From CAYYYG01 sp964591375 (lineage in GTDB: Bacteria > Patescibacteriota > Microgenomatia > UBA1406 > GWC2-37-13), in assembly GCA_964591375.1 (NCBI GenBank), contig CAZQAU010000018.1:1-41818 (forward strand): a stretch of 41,818 bases of DNA, written 5' to 3'. Below the pieces are notes generated by a model. It had not been told where the DNA came from. It made no database searches and saw only the letters and a list, made by a program, of their open reading frames with translations. The translations under genes were made by a program, and so were the position numbers. Shown in pieces: positions 1 through 8,150 of the stretch (positions are counted from its first letter, which is position 1; each line of letters opens with the position of its first letter).

Positions 1-423
1 AATTCCGCTCCTGGTGAGCACACCGCAAAAGCGGGAGATATTACAAAATCTCCTAAAGCTTCAGAAGAAGTTTCGGGTAGACCTGAGGGATCGGTTATGA
101 CCGCGGAATGCGAACTTGATGGAATCAGCTTTATGGCCTTAAACGGTGGTCCTTTTGACCAATACAAACTGAATGGGTCGACATCTTTTATCATTGAGTG
201 CGAAACTCAGGAAGAAATTGATTTTTTCTGGGAAAAACTGGCAGCAGATCCAGAAGCTGGACAATGCGGATGGTGTACCGACAAATTCGGTGTCACATGG
301 CAAGTAGTCCCAAGGATTTTGGATGAGATGATGCGCGACCCTCAAAAAGCTGAGGCGGTGACCGCTGCTTTTATGCCCATGAAGAAAATTGATCTTGAAA
401 CAATAAGAAAAGCCGGCGAATAA
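1..423 (+). CDS. PhnB-like VOC protein (3-dmu-9_3-mt type), 5' truncated
   Basis: The reading frame is open to the left edge of the window, so the first ATG at 97 is internal and the N-terminus is missing. The visible 140 residues match the C-terminal half of the PhnB / '3-demethylubiquinone-9 3-methyltransferase' branch of the vicinal-oxygen-chelate fold: GSVM, then FMALNGGP, then a FFWEKL segment, a GQCGW-x-DKFGVTWQVVP strand and the closing KKIDLETIRKAGE. The Pfam name is misleading; these are small cytosolic proteins of unknown substrate. The next VOC gene starts 17 bp downstream in the same direction, so the two are probably one transcript. G+C looks higher than in the rest of the window, which may indicate transfer. 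Confidence 0.85.
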   Translation, partial: NSAPGEHTAKAGDITKSPKASEEVSGRPEGSVMTAECELDGISFMALNGGPFDQYKLNGSTSFIIECETQEEIDFFWEKLAADPEAGQCGWCTDKFGVTWQVVPRILDEMMRDPQKAEAVTAAFMPMKKIDLETIRKAGE

Positions 424-440
424 TTAAAAACCCTTCACCT

Positions 441-899
441 ATGAAAATAAAAAAACCGGCAGTTAAGCGGATGGATAATGTGGGTATTGTTGTTGAATCC
501 CTTGATGATGCCATTTCTTTTTTCACCGAACTTGGATTGAAACTTGAAGGAAAAGCGATGATTGAAGGAGAATGGGCCGGACGGGTCACCGGACTTAGCA
601 ATCAACGTGTCGAGATCGCAATGATGGTCACACCCGATGGTCATAGCCGACTTGAGCTCTCACGATTTTTGAGTCCTTCTGTAATCGCCGATAATCGCAA
701 CGCTCCGGTAAATGCGCTTGGCTATCTTCGTGTAATGTTCACAGTGGAAGACATCGACGAAACACTTGCCCGGCTGCAAAAGAAAGGGGCGCAACTGGTT
801 GGTGAAGTGGTTCAGTACGAGAACACGTATCGTCTTTGCTATATTCGTGGCCCGGAGGGACTTCTTATCGGACTAGCCCAGGAACTGGGCACCGAATAG
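441..899 (+). CDS. VOC family (glyoxalase/bleomycin-resistance fold) protein
   Basis: A 152-residue protein with two beta-alpha-beta-beta-beta modules of the VOC fold. The first starts near residue 10 (DNVGIVVESLDDAISFFTEL) and the second near residue 95 (GYLRVMFTVEDIDETLARL), closing with GPEGLLIGLAQEL. Members bind a divalent metal and act as lyases, dioxygenases or drug-binding proteins; the substrate cannot be read from the sequence. It lies 17 bp after another VOC gene and likely shares its transcript. No Shine-Dalgarno sequence is seen before the ATG. Confidence 0.88.
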   Translation: MKIKKPAVKRMDNVGIVVESLDDAISFFTELGLKLEGKAMIEGEWAGRVTGLSNQRVEIAMMVTPDGHSRLELSRFLSPSVIADNRNAPVNALGYLRVMFTVEDIDETLARLQKKGAQLVGEVVQYENTYRLCYIRGPEGLLIGLAQELGTE

Positions 900-923
900 A
901 CAAAAGTGTACAGTGTTGTTATT

Positions 924-932
924 TGATAAAAC
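924..932 (+). promoter_or_regulatory. Extended -10 element of the 939 gene
   Basis: TGATAAAAC (TG-N plus a -10-like hexamer) ends 6 nt before the ATG at 939. This places the expected transcription start at the start codon. Confidence 0.45.
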
Positions 933-938
933 CATATT

Positions 939-1226
939 ATGGCAATCAAAGTGTGTAAAAACGGACATAGATTTGAAAAAGCGAGTAGTTGCCCTGTTTG
1001 CCCCATTTGTTCGACTGAAGAAATGAACAATAAATATGGTGAGGAATTTCCATCTATTGCCGCACCCGCTTTCCGAGCGCTTGATCGTATCGGTATCGTT
1101 AAACTTGCAGACCTTACACGCTATTCTGAAAAAGATCTCTTAGCACTGCATGGATTTGGTCCTAAAGCATTGAAAATACTGCGTCAGGCATTACAAGAAA
1201 AAGGCATGTCGTTTTCTGCTAAGTAA
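939..1226 (+). CDS. Zinc-ribbon plus RNAP alpha-CTD-like helix-hairpin-helix protein
   Basis: A 95-residue protein with two parts. Residues 6-24 carry Cys/His metal-ligand candidates (C6, H10, C18, C21, C24). Residues about 39-90 read like the C-terminal domain of RNA polymerase alpha: a helix (PAFRALDRIGI), then LADLTRYSEKDLLALHGFGPKALKILRQAL, with the GFG/GPKA helix-hairpin-helix turn. Such domains bind DNA, preferring A/T-rich minor groove, or protein partners. Free-standing alpha-CTD-like proteins are annotated in many genomes, but their role is not established. A direct role in transcription is inference. It has its own probable promoter, an extended -10 ending 6 nt before the ATG. Confidence 0.75.
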   Translation: MAIKVCKNGHRFEKASSCPVCPICSTEEMNNKYGEEFPSIAAPAFRALDRIGIVKLADLTRYSEKDLLALHGFGPKALKILRQALQEKGMSFSAK

Positions 1227-1306
1227 CTTCGTGAAGAAAAATAAATACTTTATTTATTCCCTGATTGAGTTAAATCTGCTTTATCATTCGTACTCGTGAG
1301 CTCGGT

Positions 1307-1315
1307 TGTTATAAT
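1307..1315 (+). promoter_or_regulatory. Extended -10 (TGTTATAAT), leaderless promoter
   Basis: A perfect TATAAT (1310-1315) with an upstream TGN, 6 nt before the ATG at 1322. Transcription is expected to begin at the A of the start codon. Confidence 0.7.
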
Positions 1316-1321
1316 GTAAGT

Positions 1322-1741
1322 ATGAACATGTTCAAGCCGACATTGGCTAAAACTCCAGAAGAATATATAGCAGGGATTCCTGAACCACGCCGGGCGGATA
1401 TTGAAACGATTCATGCGTTAATTCAAAAAACTGTTCCTTCACTTAAACCACATATACTTTCCGGCATGATCGGATATGGAACATACCATTATCGTTATGC
1501 GAGTGGAAGAGAAGGGGACTGGTCGCTTATTGCCCTGGCCAATCAAAAAAATTATATCTCTGTATATATCTGTTCTGTAGATAACGGAACATATATCGCT
1601 GAAAATTATAAAGATAAATTGCCTAAAGCAAGCATTGGCAAAAGCTGTATTCGTTTTAAGAAGCTCTCTGATATTGACCTTTTAATTCTTACTGATATTA
1701 TAAAAAAAGCAGAAAAAACAGGTGGTGCAGGACAGGTATAA
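1322..1741 (+). CDS. DUF1801 domain protein
   Basis: A 139-residue protein matching DUF1801: an N-terminal TPEEYIAGIPEPRRADIETIHALI helix, then MIGYGTYHYRYASGREGDW and an ISVYICS strand, and near the C-terminus the SCIRFKKLSDIDLLIL helix. The family shares the fold of YdhG/Fra-type proteins; no enzymatic activity is established for this branch. It resembles the second DUF1801 protein at 5337-5759 (GYGTYHYRYASG versus GFGKYHYKSE, and the EGDW motif), so the two are paralogues. The start is fixed by a TATAAT six bases upstream; the second Met, two codons on, is an alternative. Confidence 0.88.
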   Translation: MNMFKPTLAKTPEEYIAGIPEPRRADIETIHALIQKTVPSLKPHILSGMIGYGTYHYRYASGREGDWSLIALANQKNYISVYICSVDNGTYIAENYKDKLPKASIGKSCIRFKKLSDIDLLILTDIIKKAEKTGGAGQV

Positions 1742-1762
1742 TTTGTGGAAATAGCTGGGTAA

Positions 1763-2443
1763 CTATTCATTATTTAGATTAATCTGCGCTACTTCATCAT
1801 AAGCTAGTGATGGATAAATTTTTTCGATTCGTAACAAAAGAGTATTTACTTTCATTGAGTAAGATTGCGTCTGGTTCTCCAAATAATGTAAAACACGGGC
1901 AGGATCGTATAGTTTATTTTTATAACGTGCAATTGTGGTATGAATGATATGAAGATTTTTATTACTATGGATAACGTCGCGTAAAGACTGTGAGAGATGT
2001 GCTCTTAATTTCTCCATTTCATCATCTGCATCGGTTGCGCACCATATAATACCTCCGGTAGTTGCGATGAACTTTTGAAAATTAATTGTGAATGCGGGAA
2101 AGGTATAGTCAAGAGCTTTAAACTTTTTTAAAAAAACATCTTTCAATTCTATCCATATTTTTTCAGCGTTATTTTCGGCTATTGGAACCCAGTTAATCAC
2201 AGGATCACATGTAATATGTTGCGCTTTCTTTGGTGGGAACCACAGATTTTCACCTTCCCATGAGTATAATGTGTCAAGATGTTTTTGTAATCTATCCTTT
2301 ATTTCTTGTGATAAATCAATTTGCATTGAAACGCCAAATACAGAAGTTTCCCAGGCTTTATCGATTGTTATTTCATTATTAAGAACTTTAGTTTTGTGCT
2401 TCTTTTCAATTTCGGTATATTCGTTAATAAGGCGGCTTTTCAT
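1763..2443 (-). CDS. 2H phosphoesterase (2'-5' RNA ligase-like) protein
   Basis: About 226 residues with the two short His motifs of the 2H phosphoesterase superfamily: HIT at about residues 76-78 and HTT at about 168-170 (in LHIIHTTIARY). In this superfamily the two histidines activate water or a 2'-OH to process 2',3'-cyclic phosphates or 2'-5' bonds. The spacing of about 90 residues suits the fold, but the rest of the sequence is divergent, so the substrate is unknown. A longer frame opens at 2497. The start at 2443 (MKSRLINEY) is preferred because TATAAT lies exactly 6 nt before it, within the would-be extension. It runs antisense to its neighbours. Confidence 0.7.
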   Translation of the reverse strand: MKSRLINEYTEIEKKHKTKVLNNEITIDKAWETSVFGVSMQIDLSQEIKDRLQKHLDTLYSWEGENLWFPPKKAQHITCDPVINWVPIAENNAEKIWIELKDVFLKKFKALDYTFPAFTINFQKFIATTGGIIWCATDADDEMEKLRAHLSQSLRDVIHSNKNLHIIHTTIARYKNKLYDPARVLHYLENQTQSYSMKVNTLLLRIEKIYPSLAYDEVAQINLNNE

Positions 2444-2449
2444 GCAGAT

Positions 2450-2455
2450 ATTATA
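2450..2455 (-). promoter_or_regulatory. -10 box (TATAAT) of the 2H phosphoesterase gene
   Basis: TATAAT on the minus strand, followed by ATCTGC and ATG (2443). The 6-nt gap implies a leaderless transcript and moves the start codon inward from 2497. Confidence 0.65.
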
Positions 2456-2593
2456 TAGCATTTCTATAGTTTTGCCCCCAAAATAATTATAGGACATTTT
2501 GTAAATTAAAATTCAGGATATATTGCTAATTAATTTTTCTATTTGATTATGATCTAGCTGGTGGCTAGAGTCTAGTATCGGTCTGTTACAATT

Positions 2594-2832
2594 ATGAATG
2601 TATTATTAATAAAAAATCATATGGAAGAATTCACAATATCAGAAGATATAACAGTNNNNNNNNNNNNNNNNNNNNNNNNNNNNNNNNNNNNNNNNNNNNN
2701 NNNNNNNNNNNNNNNNNNNNNNNNNNNNNNNNNNNNNNNNNNNNNNNNNNNNNNNCGCAAGGATATTGTTTGGAGTGGTATATAAACTTTACCGATGGTG
2801 ATGTGCGTTGCATGGTCCCTTTGAAATCTTAA
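2594..2832 (+). CDS. Unknown protein interrupted by assembly gap
   Basis: Two coding pieces flank the first N gap. Before it, an ATG at 2594 (or 2621) opens MNVLLIKNHMEEFTISEDIT. After it, a different forward frame from 2758 reads QGYCLEWYINFTDGDVRCMV and ends PLKS at a TAA (2830-2832). The Ns are a fixed 100, so the true gap length and frame are unknown. Treating both parts as one gene is inference. A frame that simply reads through the Ns would end at 2785, but the 2758-2832 frame looks more protein-like. I do not recognise the family. Confidence 0.4.
2656..2755. other. Assembly gap (100 N)
   Basis: Exactly 100 undetermined bases, the conventional scaffold-gap filler, so the real distance is unknown. 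Confidence 0.98.
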
Positions 2833-2848
2833 ATTGATTTGCATCACA
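2833..2848 (+). promoter_or_regulatory. Degenerate Crp/Fnr-type site
   Basis: ATTGA-TTTGCA-TCACA keeps a perfect right half-site of the TGTGA-N6-TCACA motif found three other times in the window. It is upstream of the surface-protein gene at 2905, about 72 bp before its predicted transcription start. Confidence 0.35.
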
Positions 2849-2904
2849 TTAATTTACCCTCAAGAATACATTCTTAATTTCTTTTTTATAACAACTTTTG
2901 TATT

Positions 2905-5307
2905 ATGAAAATAATGATCAAAAAGATTGGCATTATTTTTATTGGATTTCTTTTTTTCACCTTCTTCCAAGTTTCTGGAGTTTATGCGGATTACACCATT
3001 ACGGGAAGCACTTCACTTACTGGTACAGTCAGTGTGGCGATGCCTATTTCTGATTTACAAATCTCAGGAACCGGTACGGAGCCTATACCCGTCAAACTAT
3101 TAGTCACGAGTGGTAGCCTGTCGATGTCAACTACTACGGGCTTAACTTTTGATGGGGCTTCAAGTGGATCCAGCATATATTTTAGTGGTAGTAAAACCAA
3201 TGTTAATAATGCGTTAGCAACGTTAACATATACGAGAGGATCAACAGGTACCGATACACTGGAAGTGTCGCTTGTACCAAGAGGAGAAGTTTTTTTTACT
3301 GATAATGGCCATCTATATAAATTTATAACAGGCAGTATTTCGGCAAACAGTGCGCGATCAGCCGCTACAGGGCTTACGGCCTATGGTGCCACTGGTTATT
3401 TAGCCACTATCACTTCACAAGCAGAAAATGATTTCGTCGCGGCTCGACTTCAGGGTGATGGTTGGATGGGAGCGGGTGATTATACGACGGAAGGAGATTG
3501 GAAGTGGGTAAGCGGTCCTGAATCAGGGACATCGTTCTGGACTGGTGCTGCCGGCGGACATACAGTGGGAGGTAACTATGCCAACTGGTCAAGTGGTGAA
3601 CCCAATGATTATCTCAATGGTTCGCCTGGTGAAGACTGTGCCCAGTTTTATATATCTTCAGGTAAATGGAACGATTTACCATGTTCAGGAACAAACTTAT
3701 CGGGTTACGTAGTCGAGTTTGGTGCACCAGGACTGCTTCCGACTGTAGTGGCAAAAAATGTTTCCCTGACAACGGGAAATAATCCCACAGCAAACAGTTT
3801 TAGTCCGGCGGATAATGCAACTGGCATTACTCTTTCTGCTAATTTAGTTATTCAGTTCAGCCAGACAATTACCAAAGGTACTGGCAATATTTTAATAAAA
3901 AAATCCAGTGATGATTCGACCGTGCAGACCATTGATGTGACAAGTGCACAGGTCTCCGGAGAAGGAACAAATGCCATTACCATTAATCCTCCATCTGACT
4001 TTGCAGAAAGCACTTCTTATTACGTAATTATTCCTGGGACTGCATTTCGTAACGCTACAAGCAATTACTATTCCGGAATTGCATCTAGTTCTATCTGGAA
4101 CTTTTCCACAGGTGATTTTACCAATCCCGCACTGAGTGATATAGCAGCGACCGTAATAGCATCAACATCAGTGACAATTACATGGACTACTGATGAAAAT
4201 TCATCAACAAAGATTTCTTATGGATTGAATACATCATATGGAACGACTACTTCCGAGACAGATACATCACCTCGGGTGACAGCACATTCACAGATTATTA
4301 ACAGTCTGTTAGCCTGTACGACGTATCATTATAAAGTTATTTCTACCGATGCTTCAGGTAACGAGATAGCCTCTACTGACAAAACATTTACCACAAGCGG
4401 TTGTGAAGCCAGTACTTCTGCGACCAACACTACTTCCAACACACTTACATCTAGCAGTGGAGGTGATACCAGTCTTGCAGAGAGTGATGCTGAAATTACC
4501 GTTGATGCACCAGCAAACTTTACCGACGATGCTGCTTCGGTTGTTATCCAGATTAAATCCTTAGCAAGTGCACCCGTATTGAGTGTAGTTGGCAGACCGG
4601 GCAATTTACCTCGTGAAGTAGGGGATATTGTTTTTGATGTGAAAGCAATCATTAACGGAACAACAGTTCTTGATTCCTTTGATAGTCCCGTTACTATCCG
4701 TTATCAATATTCAGATGCTGATATTGAAGGACTTAATGAAGCTAGTCTTTGGTTATATCATTATCACAATAGTGAATGGGTACCGCTTGATTCTTGTATT
4801 GTTTCACCCGCCACCAACTTGATCTCATGCACGGCGTCCAGTTTTTCTATTTTTGGTTTATTTGGTAAAGAGAATGGAACATCAAGCTCAACTGGAGATT
4901 CCAACTCATCTCCCGCTACACCCCTGGCTTCGTGTAATTCCATAAAACCTGATACTATTCCGGATTTATTTCAGATAGATGTTACTAATCATCAGGCAAC
5001 TGTATATTTTACACCGCTCACAAAAAATGTAACAAACTATTTTGTCTCCTATGGTTATAAGCAAGGAGAAGAAAGATTTGCAGTACTTACTAATCAAGGA
5101 GAATCATCCGGGGTCCTTTCATATACTATCAATCATTTAAACGCAGACAGTATATATTATTTTAAAGTGCGACCTTTAAATAGCTGTACTTCTGGAGACT
5201 GGAGTAATGAAATGCAAATAACGACCTTAAAACAGCCATCCGGTAAAAAAAACTATTATCGTTATGTTACTTCTCCCACTCCGGTTTTTATTTCTACAAA
5301 ACGCTAA
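2905..5307 (+). CDS. Secreted multidomain protein: C-type lectin, Ig-like and FN3 domains
   Basis: An 800-residue exported protein. Residues 1-28 form a signal peptide ending VYA-D. Residues about 30-125 are a Ser/Thr/Gly-rich beta region. Residues about 130-272 are a C-type-lectin-like domain with the Ca-site EPN motif (GEPND) and the WND...C strand (KWNDLPC). Residues about 290-400 are a bacterial Ig-like domain (FSPADNATGI... WNFST) and about 410-500 an FN3-like domain (TVTITWTTDENSSTKISYG). A Ser/Thr linker and another beta domain follow. The last 130 residues (from PDLFQIDVT) are an FN3-like module shared with the LysM protein at 9554-11359. Adhesion or glycan binding at the cell surface is the likely role. 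No LPXTG or membrane anchor is visible. TATTAT at 2901-2906 suggests initiation at the ATG at 2914. Confidence 0.85.
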   Translation: MKIMIKKIGIIFIGFLFFTFFQVSGVYADYTITGSTSLTGTVSVAMPISDLQISGTGTEPIPVKLLVTSGSLSMSTTTGLTFDGASSGSSIYFSGSKTNVNNALATLTYTRGSTGTDTLEVSLVPRGEVFFTDNGHLYKFITGSISANSARSAATGLTAYGATGYLATITSQAENDFVAARLQGDGWMGAGDYTTEGDWKWVSGPESGTSFWTGAAGGHTVGGNYANWSSGEPNDYLNGSPGEDCAQFYISSGKWNDLPCSGTNLSGYVVEFGAPGLLPTVVAKNVSLTTGNNPTANSFSPADNATGITLSANLVIQFSQTITKGTGNILIKKSSDDSTVQTIDVTSAQVSGEGTNAITINPPSDFAESTSYYVIIPGTAFRNATSNYYSGIASSSIWNFSTGDFTNPALSDIAATVIASTSVTITWTTDENSSTKISYGLNTSYGTTTSETDTSPRVTAHSQIINSLLACTTYHYKVISTDASGNEIASTDKTFTTSGCEASTSATNTTSNTLTSSSGGDTSLAESDAEITVDAPANFTDDAASVVIQIKSLASAPVLSVVGRPGNLPREVGDIVFDVKAIINGTTVLDSFDSPVTIRYQYSDADIEGLNEASLWLYHYHNSEWVPLDSCIVSPATNLISCTASSFSIFGLFGKENGTSSSTGDSNSSPATPLASCNSIKPDTIPDLFQIDVTNHQATVYFTPLTKNVTNYFVSYGYKQGEERFAVLTNQGESSGVLSYTINHLNADSIYYFKVRPLNSCTSGDWSNEMQITTLKQPSGKKNYYRYVTSPTPVFISTKR

Positions 5308-5321
5308 TAAGTAAAATTCTT

Positions 5322-5330
5322 TGATAAAAT
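5322..5330 (+). promoter_or_regulatory. Extended -10 (TGATAAAAT), leaderless promoter
   Basis: TG-A-TAAAAT ends 6 nt before the ATG at 5337. Confidence 0.6.
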
Positions 5331-5336
5331 ATATAT

Positions 5337-5759
5337 ATGGCAGAACTTAAAACGAAGGCAACTAATCAGGACGCAAGAGGATTTTTAAAGACTATTCAGC
5401 CGGAAGAAAAGCAAAGAGATAGTTTGGCATTACTTGATTTGTTTGAAAAAATTACTGGAGAGAAAGCCGTAATGTGGGGAACTAGTATTGTTGGCTTTGG
5501 CAAGTATCATTATAAATCAGAAAGAAGCACTCAAGAAGGCGATTGGCCTCTCGTTGGATTTTCTCCCCGCAAACAGAACATTACTCTTTATATTATGGCG
5601 GGAAACAAAGAAAATCCCGTGCTTGCAGAACTTGGCAAATATAAGACAAGCGGTGGCTGTTTATATATCAAAAAAATGACTGATATTGATGAATCTTCAT
5701 TGACGAAACTTATCAAACAAGCATTTGATTACATGAAAAAAATGCATAACGGCCAATAA
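5337..5759 (+). CDS. DUF1801 domain protein (second copy)
   Basis: A 140-residue DUF1801 protein. Diagnostic stretches are MWGTSIVGFGKYHYKSE, EGDWPLVGFSPRKQNITLYIM and GGCLYIKKMTDIDESSL. It is more canonical than the first copy at 1322-1741. Function is unknown for the family. It is followed after 12 bp by a DUF1697 gene in the same direction, and the pair probably form one transcript. The start is supported by an extended -10 ending six bases before the ATG. Confidence 0.92.
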   Translation: MAELKTKATNQDARGFLKTIQPEEKQRDSLALLDLFEKITGEKAVMWGTSIVGFGKYHYKSERSTQEGDWPLVGFSPRKQNITLYIMAGNKENPVLAELGKYKTSGGCLYIKKMTDIDESSLTKLIKQAFDYMKKMHNGQ

Positions 5760-5771
5760 TTACATGCAAAT

Positions 5772-6314
5772 ATGAATACATATGTGGCGCTTCTTCGAGG
5801 AATAAATGTAGGTGGTAATAATATTATCAAAATGACAGAATTAAAAGAGTGTTTTGAAAGTATTGGCTTTGCCGAAGTTTTAACATATATTCAAAGTGGC
5901 AATGTTATATTTAAGTGTGACGGATTACATGGAGAAAAACTTATTCAGACCATTGAAGCGGCTCTGACGAAAGGATTTAATAAAAATATCAGAGTAGTTA
6001 CTATTTCGCAAAAAAATCTCCATCAGATAGTGATCGAAGCTCCTTCAGGATTTGGAATGGAACCAGAAAAATATAGATATGATGTGATTTTTCTCAAACA
6101 GCCATTAACGGCCGCCGTAGCAATGAAAAGCATTATGATTAAAGAAGGGGTTGATACTGCAACTGCCGGTACCAATGTTTTATATTTCTCGCGTCTGATT
6201 GCAAAGGCCTCCCAAAGTCGATTATCTAGGATAATTGGATTACCTGTCTATCAGAATATGACGATTCGTAATTGGAATACTACAACTAAACTTCTTGCAT
6301 TAATGGAAAAATGA
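5772..6314 (+). CDS. DUF1697 family protein
   Basis: A 180-residue, full-length DUF1697 protein. The signature N-terminus is present (YVALLRGINVGGNNIIKMTEL), followed by TYIQSGNVIF and, near the C-terminus, NVLYFSRL and the terminal NWNTTTKLLALMEK. The family is widespread and horizontally mobile, with no proven activity. It lies 12 bp after a DUF1801 gene. The two families are commonly found near one another and near PhnB-like genes, as here. Confidence 0.95.
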   Translation: MNTYVALLRGINVGGNNIIKMTELKECFESIGFAEVLTYIQSGNVIFKCDGLHGEKLIQTIEAALTKGFNKNIRVVTISQKNLHQIVIEAPSGFGMEPEKYRYDVIFLKQPLTAAVAMKSIMIKEGVDTATAGTNVLYFSRLIAKASQSRLSRIIGLPVYQNMTIRNWNTTTKLLALMEK

Positions 6315-6340
6315 ATTGCCTGTGCATTATATTTTTACAG

Positions 6341-6346
6341 TATAAT
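6341..6346 (+). promoter_or_regulatory. -10 box (TATAAT) of the glycosidase-like gene
   Basis: TATAAT 36 nt before the ATG at 6383. Unlike many promoters here, it predicts a leader of about 30 nt. Confidence 0.45.
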
Positions 6347-6382
6347 AAGCACGCTATATCGCCTTAATCATTTGTTTCTTGT

Positions 6383-7633
6383 ATGGCGTATAATCGGATG
6401 GAAAACAAACCACTCCAACGGGTTATGAACAGGCGTGATTTTACCCGGCTTCTTGCTTATGGCGGAATTTCACTTACTCTTGCGGGAATGCTGGGGGCAG
6501 AATATATAGGTGGTCCTATCTGGGATCAATATCTTACCTGGCAGGAGAGTAGCTGTGATGCAAATACATTTCTGAAAAAATATCATCAAAAACTTTCTCA
6601 GATGCATCTAGGTATAAATTTATGCCCGGATTATAAACTTTTTGCTGCGGAAGTCGATCCGGATACTGCCGTCTCTCAACTTAAAGAATCTATTGGATTT
6701 TCCCACGCCCGACTGGGACTGCGCTGGAATACCCATGCTGAACAAGGGATGAGTGTATACGATCCGTGGATTAATGCGTTATTGAAACATGATATACAAA
6801 CAGTCATTTCCTATGGATTACGTTCACCATTTCCACCAGAAGTACATTTGCCTCAAGAAGTAGAAAAAAATTTAAGAGCTATGAACGTAATAGAGGGAAG
6901 CACTATTACCGCAGGATCTCCCTTAGGACAGTTAACACTGGAATATTCCAACGCTGTCTTAGATTATTATGATAGAGAGTTTGGTCTTACAAACTTTGCG
7001 GGCTTTCATCCGGAGAATGAATTCGATTCCTACTTTGGTAAATACCAGCTTGGTATTGCACCTGATATGATGATCGAACAAGCAAAACTGGTACATGAAC
7101 ATACTCCAGCCGGTACCTTACTAATAAATACTCCCTGTGTCGCATCACTCAATAGACCTGCGTCACTAAAGAGTGCTGTGTCGACGGCTGTAGGTATCAA
7201 AGATACTTTTGATACTTTACAGGTACGGGTGGGGGCAGATATTTACGAAGAAACAGAAGCTGGTCGAGTCCGGCCGAACGCATATATTGATACGATCGCG
7301 GGCATAGAGATGCTAAAAGGACCTTCAGAAATCCCAGATGCTAAAAAAAAGTTAGCTAAAGCAGGAATTCCTTTGGAAGTGACAGAATTTCAAGTGAGTG
7401 AGTGGGTAAGAGAGCCAAGACGTAATGAACCAGGCAGCAGGATTCATACTCAGTACCTGCTCGCACGTATCGCCGACAATTTGGTTGATGACAATCCCGA
7501 TAGAACGGGGCCCTTTGTTGTGCGACTTTGGGAAATGAGTAATATTATTTTGCAGATGCTTAAAAATGACAAAAGTTTTTCCTCCAACGATGTCTATCCG
7601 CTTGTTTCAAGCATCAATACTTTAAGCAGATAA
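6383..7633 (+). CDS. Tat-exported TIM-barrel glycoside-hydrolase-like protein
   Basis: A 416-residue protein. Residues 15-40 form a twin-arginine signal (NRRDFTRLLAYGG, then a hydrophobic ISLTLAGML). The body reads like a clan GH-A (beta/alpha)8 barrel. FAGFHPENEFDSY has the Asn-Glu pair typical of the acid/base at strand 4 (N212, E213), and PLEVTEFQVSEW has a Glu (E335) placed like the strand-7 nucleophile. Early strands include MHLGINLC and FSHARLGLRWNT. The exact GH family is not recognisable, so glycosidase activity is inference. The Tat signal suggests export of a folded protein. The alternative starts at residues 6 and 15 would keep or clip the signal. Confidence 0.65.
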   Translation: MAYNRMENKPLQRVMNRRDFTRLLAYGGISLTLAGMLGAEYIGGPIWDQYLTWQESSCDANTFLKKYHQKLSQMHLGINLCPDYKLFAAEVDPDTAVSQLKESIGFSHARLGLRWNTHAEQGMSVYDPWINALLKHDIQTVISYGLRSPFPPEVHLPQEVEKNLRAMNVIEGSTITAGSPLGQLTLEYSNAVLDYYDREFGLTNFAGFHPENEFDSYFGKYQLGIAPDMMIEQAKLVHEHTPAGTLLINTPCVASLNRPASLKSAVSTAVGIKDTFDTLQVRVGADIYEETEAGRVRPNAYIDTIAGIEMLKGPSEIPDAKKKLAKAGIPLEVTEFQVSEWVREPRRNEPGSRIHTQYLLARIADNLVDDNPDRTGPFVVRLWEMSNIILQMLKNDKSFSSNDVYPLVSSINTLSR

Positions 7634-7674
7634 GGATGTGTGATAAAAGTCGTAGAAAACGTATTGAGACAAAT

Positions 7675-7680
7675 TATCAT
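7675..7680 (+). promoter_or_regulatory. -10 box (TATCAT), leaderless promoter
   Basis: TATCAT ends 6 nt before the ATG at 7687 and decides the start of the small membrane protein in favour of that codon over 7636. Confidence 0.45.
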
Positions 7681-7686
7681 ATATGT

Positions 7687-8049
7687 ATGAAAAAAGAATT
7701 TTCAAAAATCGTATGGTTGGGATTCTTGCTCTGGTTAATGGGATACATTTTAGGGATTATATTATTTCCATTCGTATCTATTGAAAAGATTGGTTGGATA
7801 ATTATGCCCATTGGAATAGTAGTTACTCTTTGGGTACTTTTTAAGAAACTCTCTAATCTGTCAATGAAATCGTATTATATGACTAGTGTAGTTTGGACTA
7901 TGATAGCTATCATTGCTGATTATTTATTTCTGGTACTATTATTTAAACCAGCCGATGGGTATTATAAACTGGATGTATATATATATTATATTGCCACATT
8001 TTTATTACCTGTTTTTTTCGGATGGTATAAACAAACGCTGAAAAAATAA
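7687..8049 (+). CDS. Small four-helix membrane protein, unknown function
   Basis: About 120 residues with four hydrophobic segments: about 8-28 (VWLGFLLWLMGYILGIILF), 36-52, 66-88 and 99-113, ending in a basic tail (YKQTLKK). The frame extends upstream to 7636, just after the previous stop, but that extension is hydrophilic and unlike a membrane start. TATCAT six bases before 7687 favours the shorter form. I recognise no characterised family. It could act as a small transporter-like or regulatory membrane protein, but nothing shows this. Confidence 0.7.
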   Translation: MKKEFSKIVWLGFLLWLMGYILGIILFPFVSIEKIGWIIMPIGIVVTLWVLFKKLSNLSMKSYYMTSVVWTMIAIIADYLFLVLLFKPADGYYKLDVYIYYIATFLLPVFFGWYKQTLKK

Positions 8050-8089
8050 TAGATTGCTAATCTTAGCCTTCCTGTATTATTATATATAG

Positions 8090-8105
8090 TGTGACTTTCA
8101 TCACA
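8090..8105 (+). promoter_or_regulatory. Crp/Fnr-type operator, perfect TGTGA-N6-TCACA
   Basis: TGTGA-CTTTCA-TCACA, a perfect palindromic CRP-type site. Its centre lies about 30 bp upstream of the start predicted from TATAAT at 8116-8121, overlapping the -35 region, a position more typical of repression. Confidence 0.7.
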
Positions 8106-8115
8106 GTTAGTTCCA

Positions 8116-8121
8116 TATAAT
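8116..8121 (+). promoter_or_regulatory. -10 box (TATAAT) of the 8151 gene
   Basis: TATAAT 29 nt upstream of the ATG. It leaves room for a leader that carries a strong Shine-Dalgarno sequence (AAGGGGGTGA at 8134-8143). Confidence 0.6.
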
Positions 8122-8150
8122 TTTTTTGTATTAAAAGGGGGTGAAGAAAA

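Noticed and set aside
901..925. GTGTACAGTG as a LexA box
   Set aside because: Contains TGTACA once but not the second half at the right spacing.
2594..2785. 63-codon frame reading through the first N run
   Set aside because: Only an artefact of translating 100 Ns in frame. The downstream part is better read in another frame ending at 2832.
4329..4652. 107-codon minus-strand open frame
   Set aside because: Antisense to the C-type-lectin/FN3 gene; Ser/Val/Leu-rich with no recognisable features.
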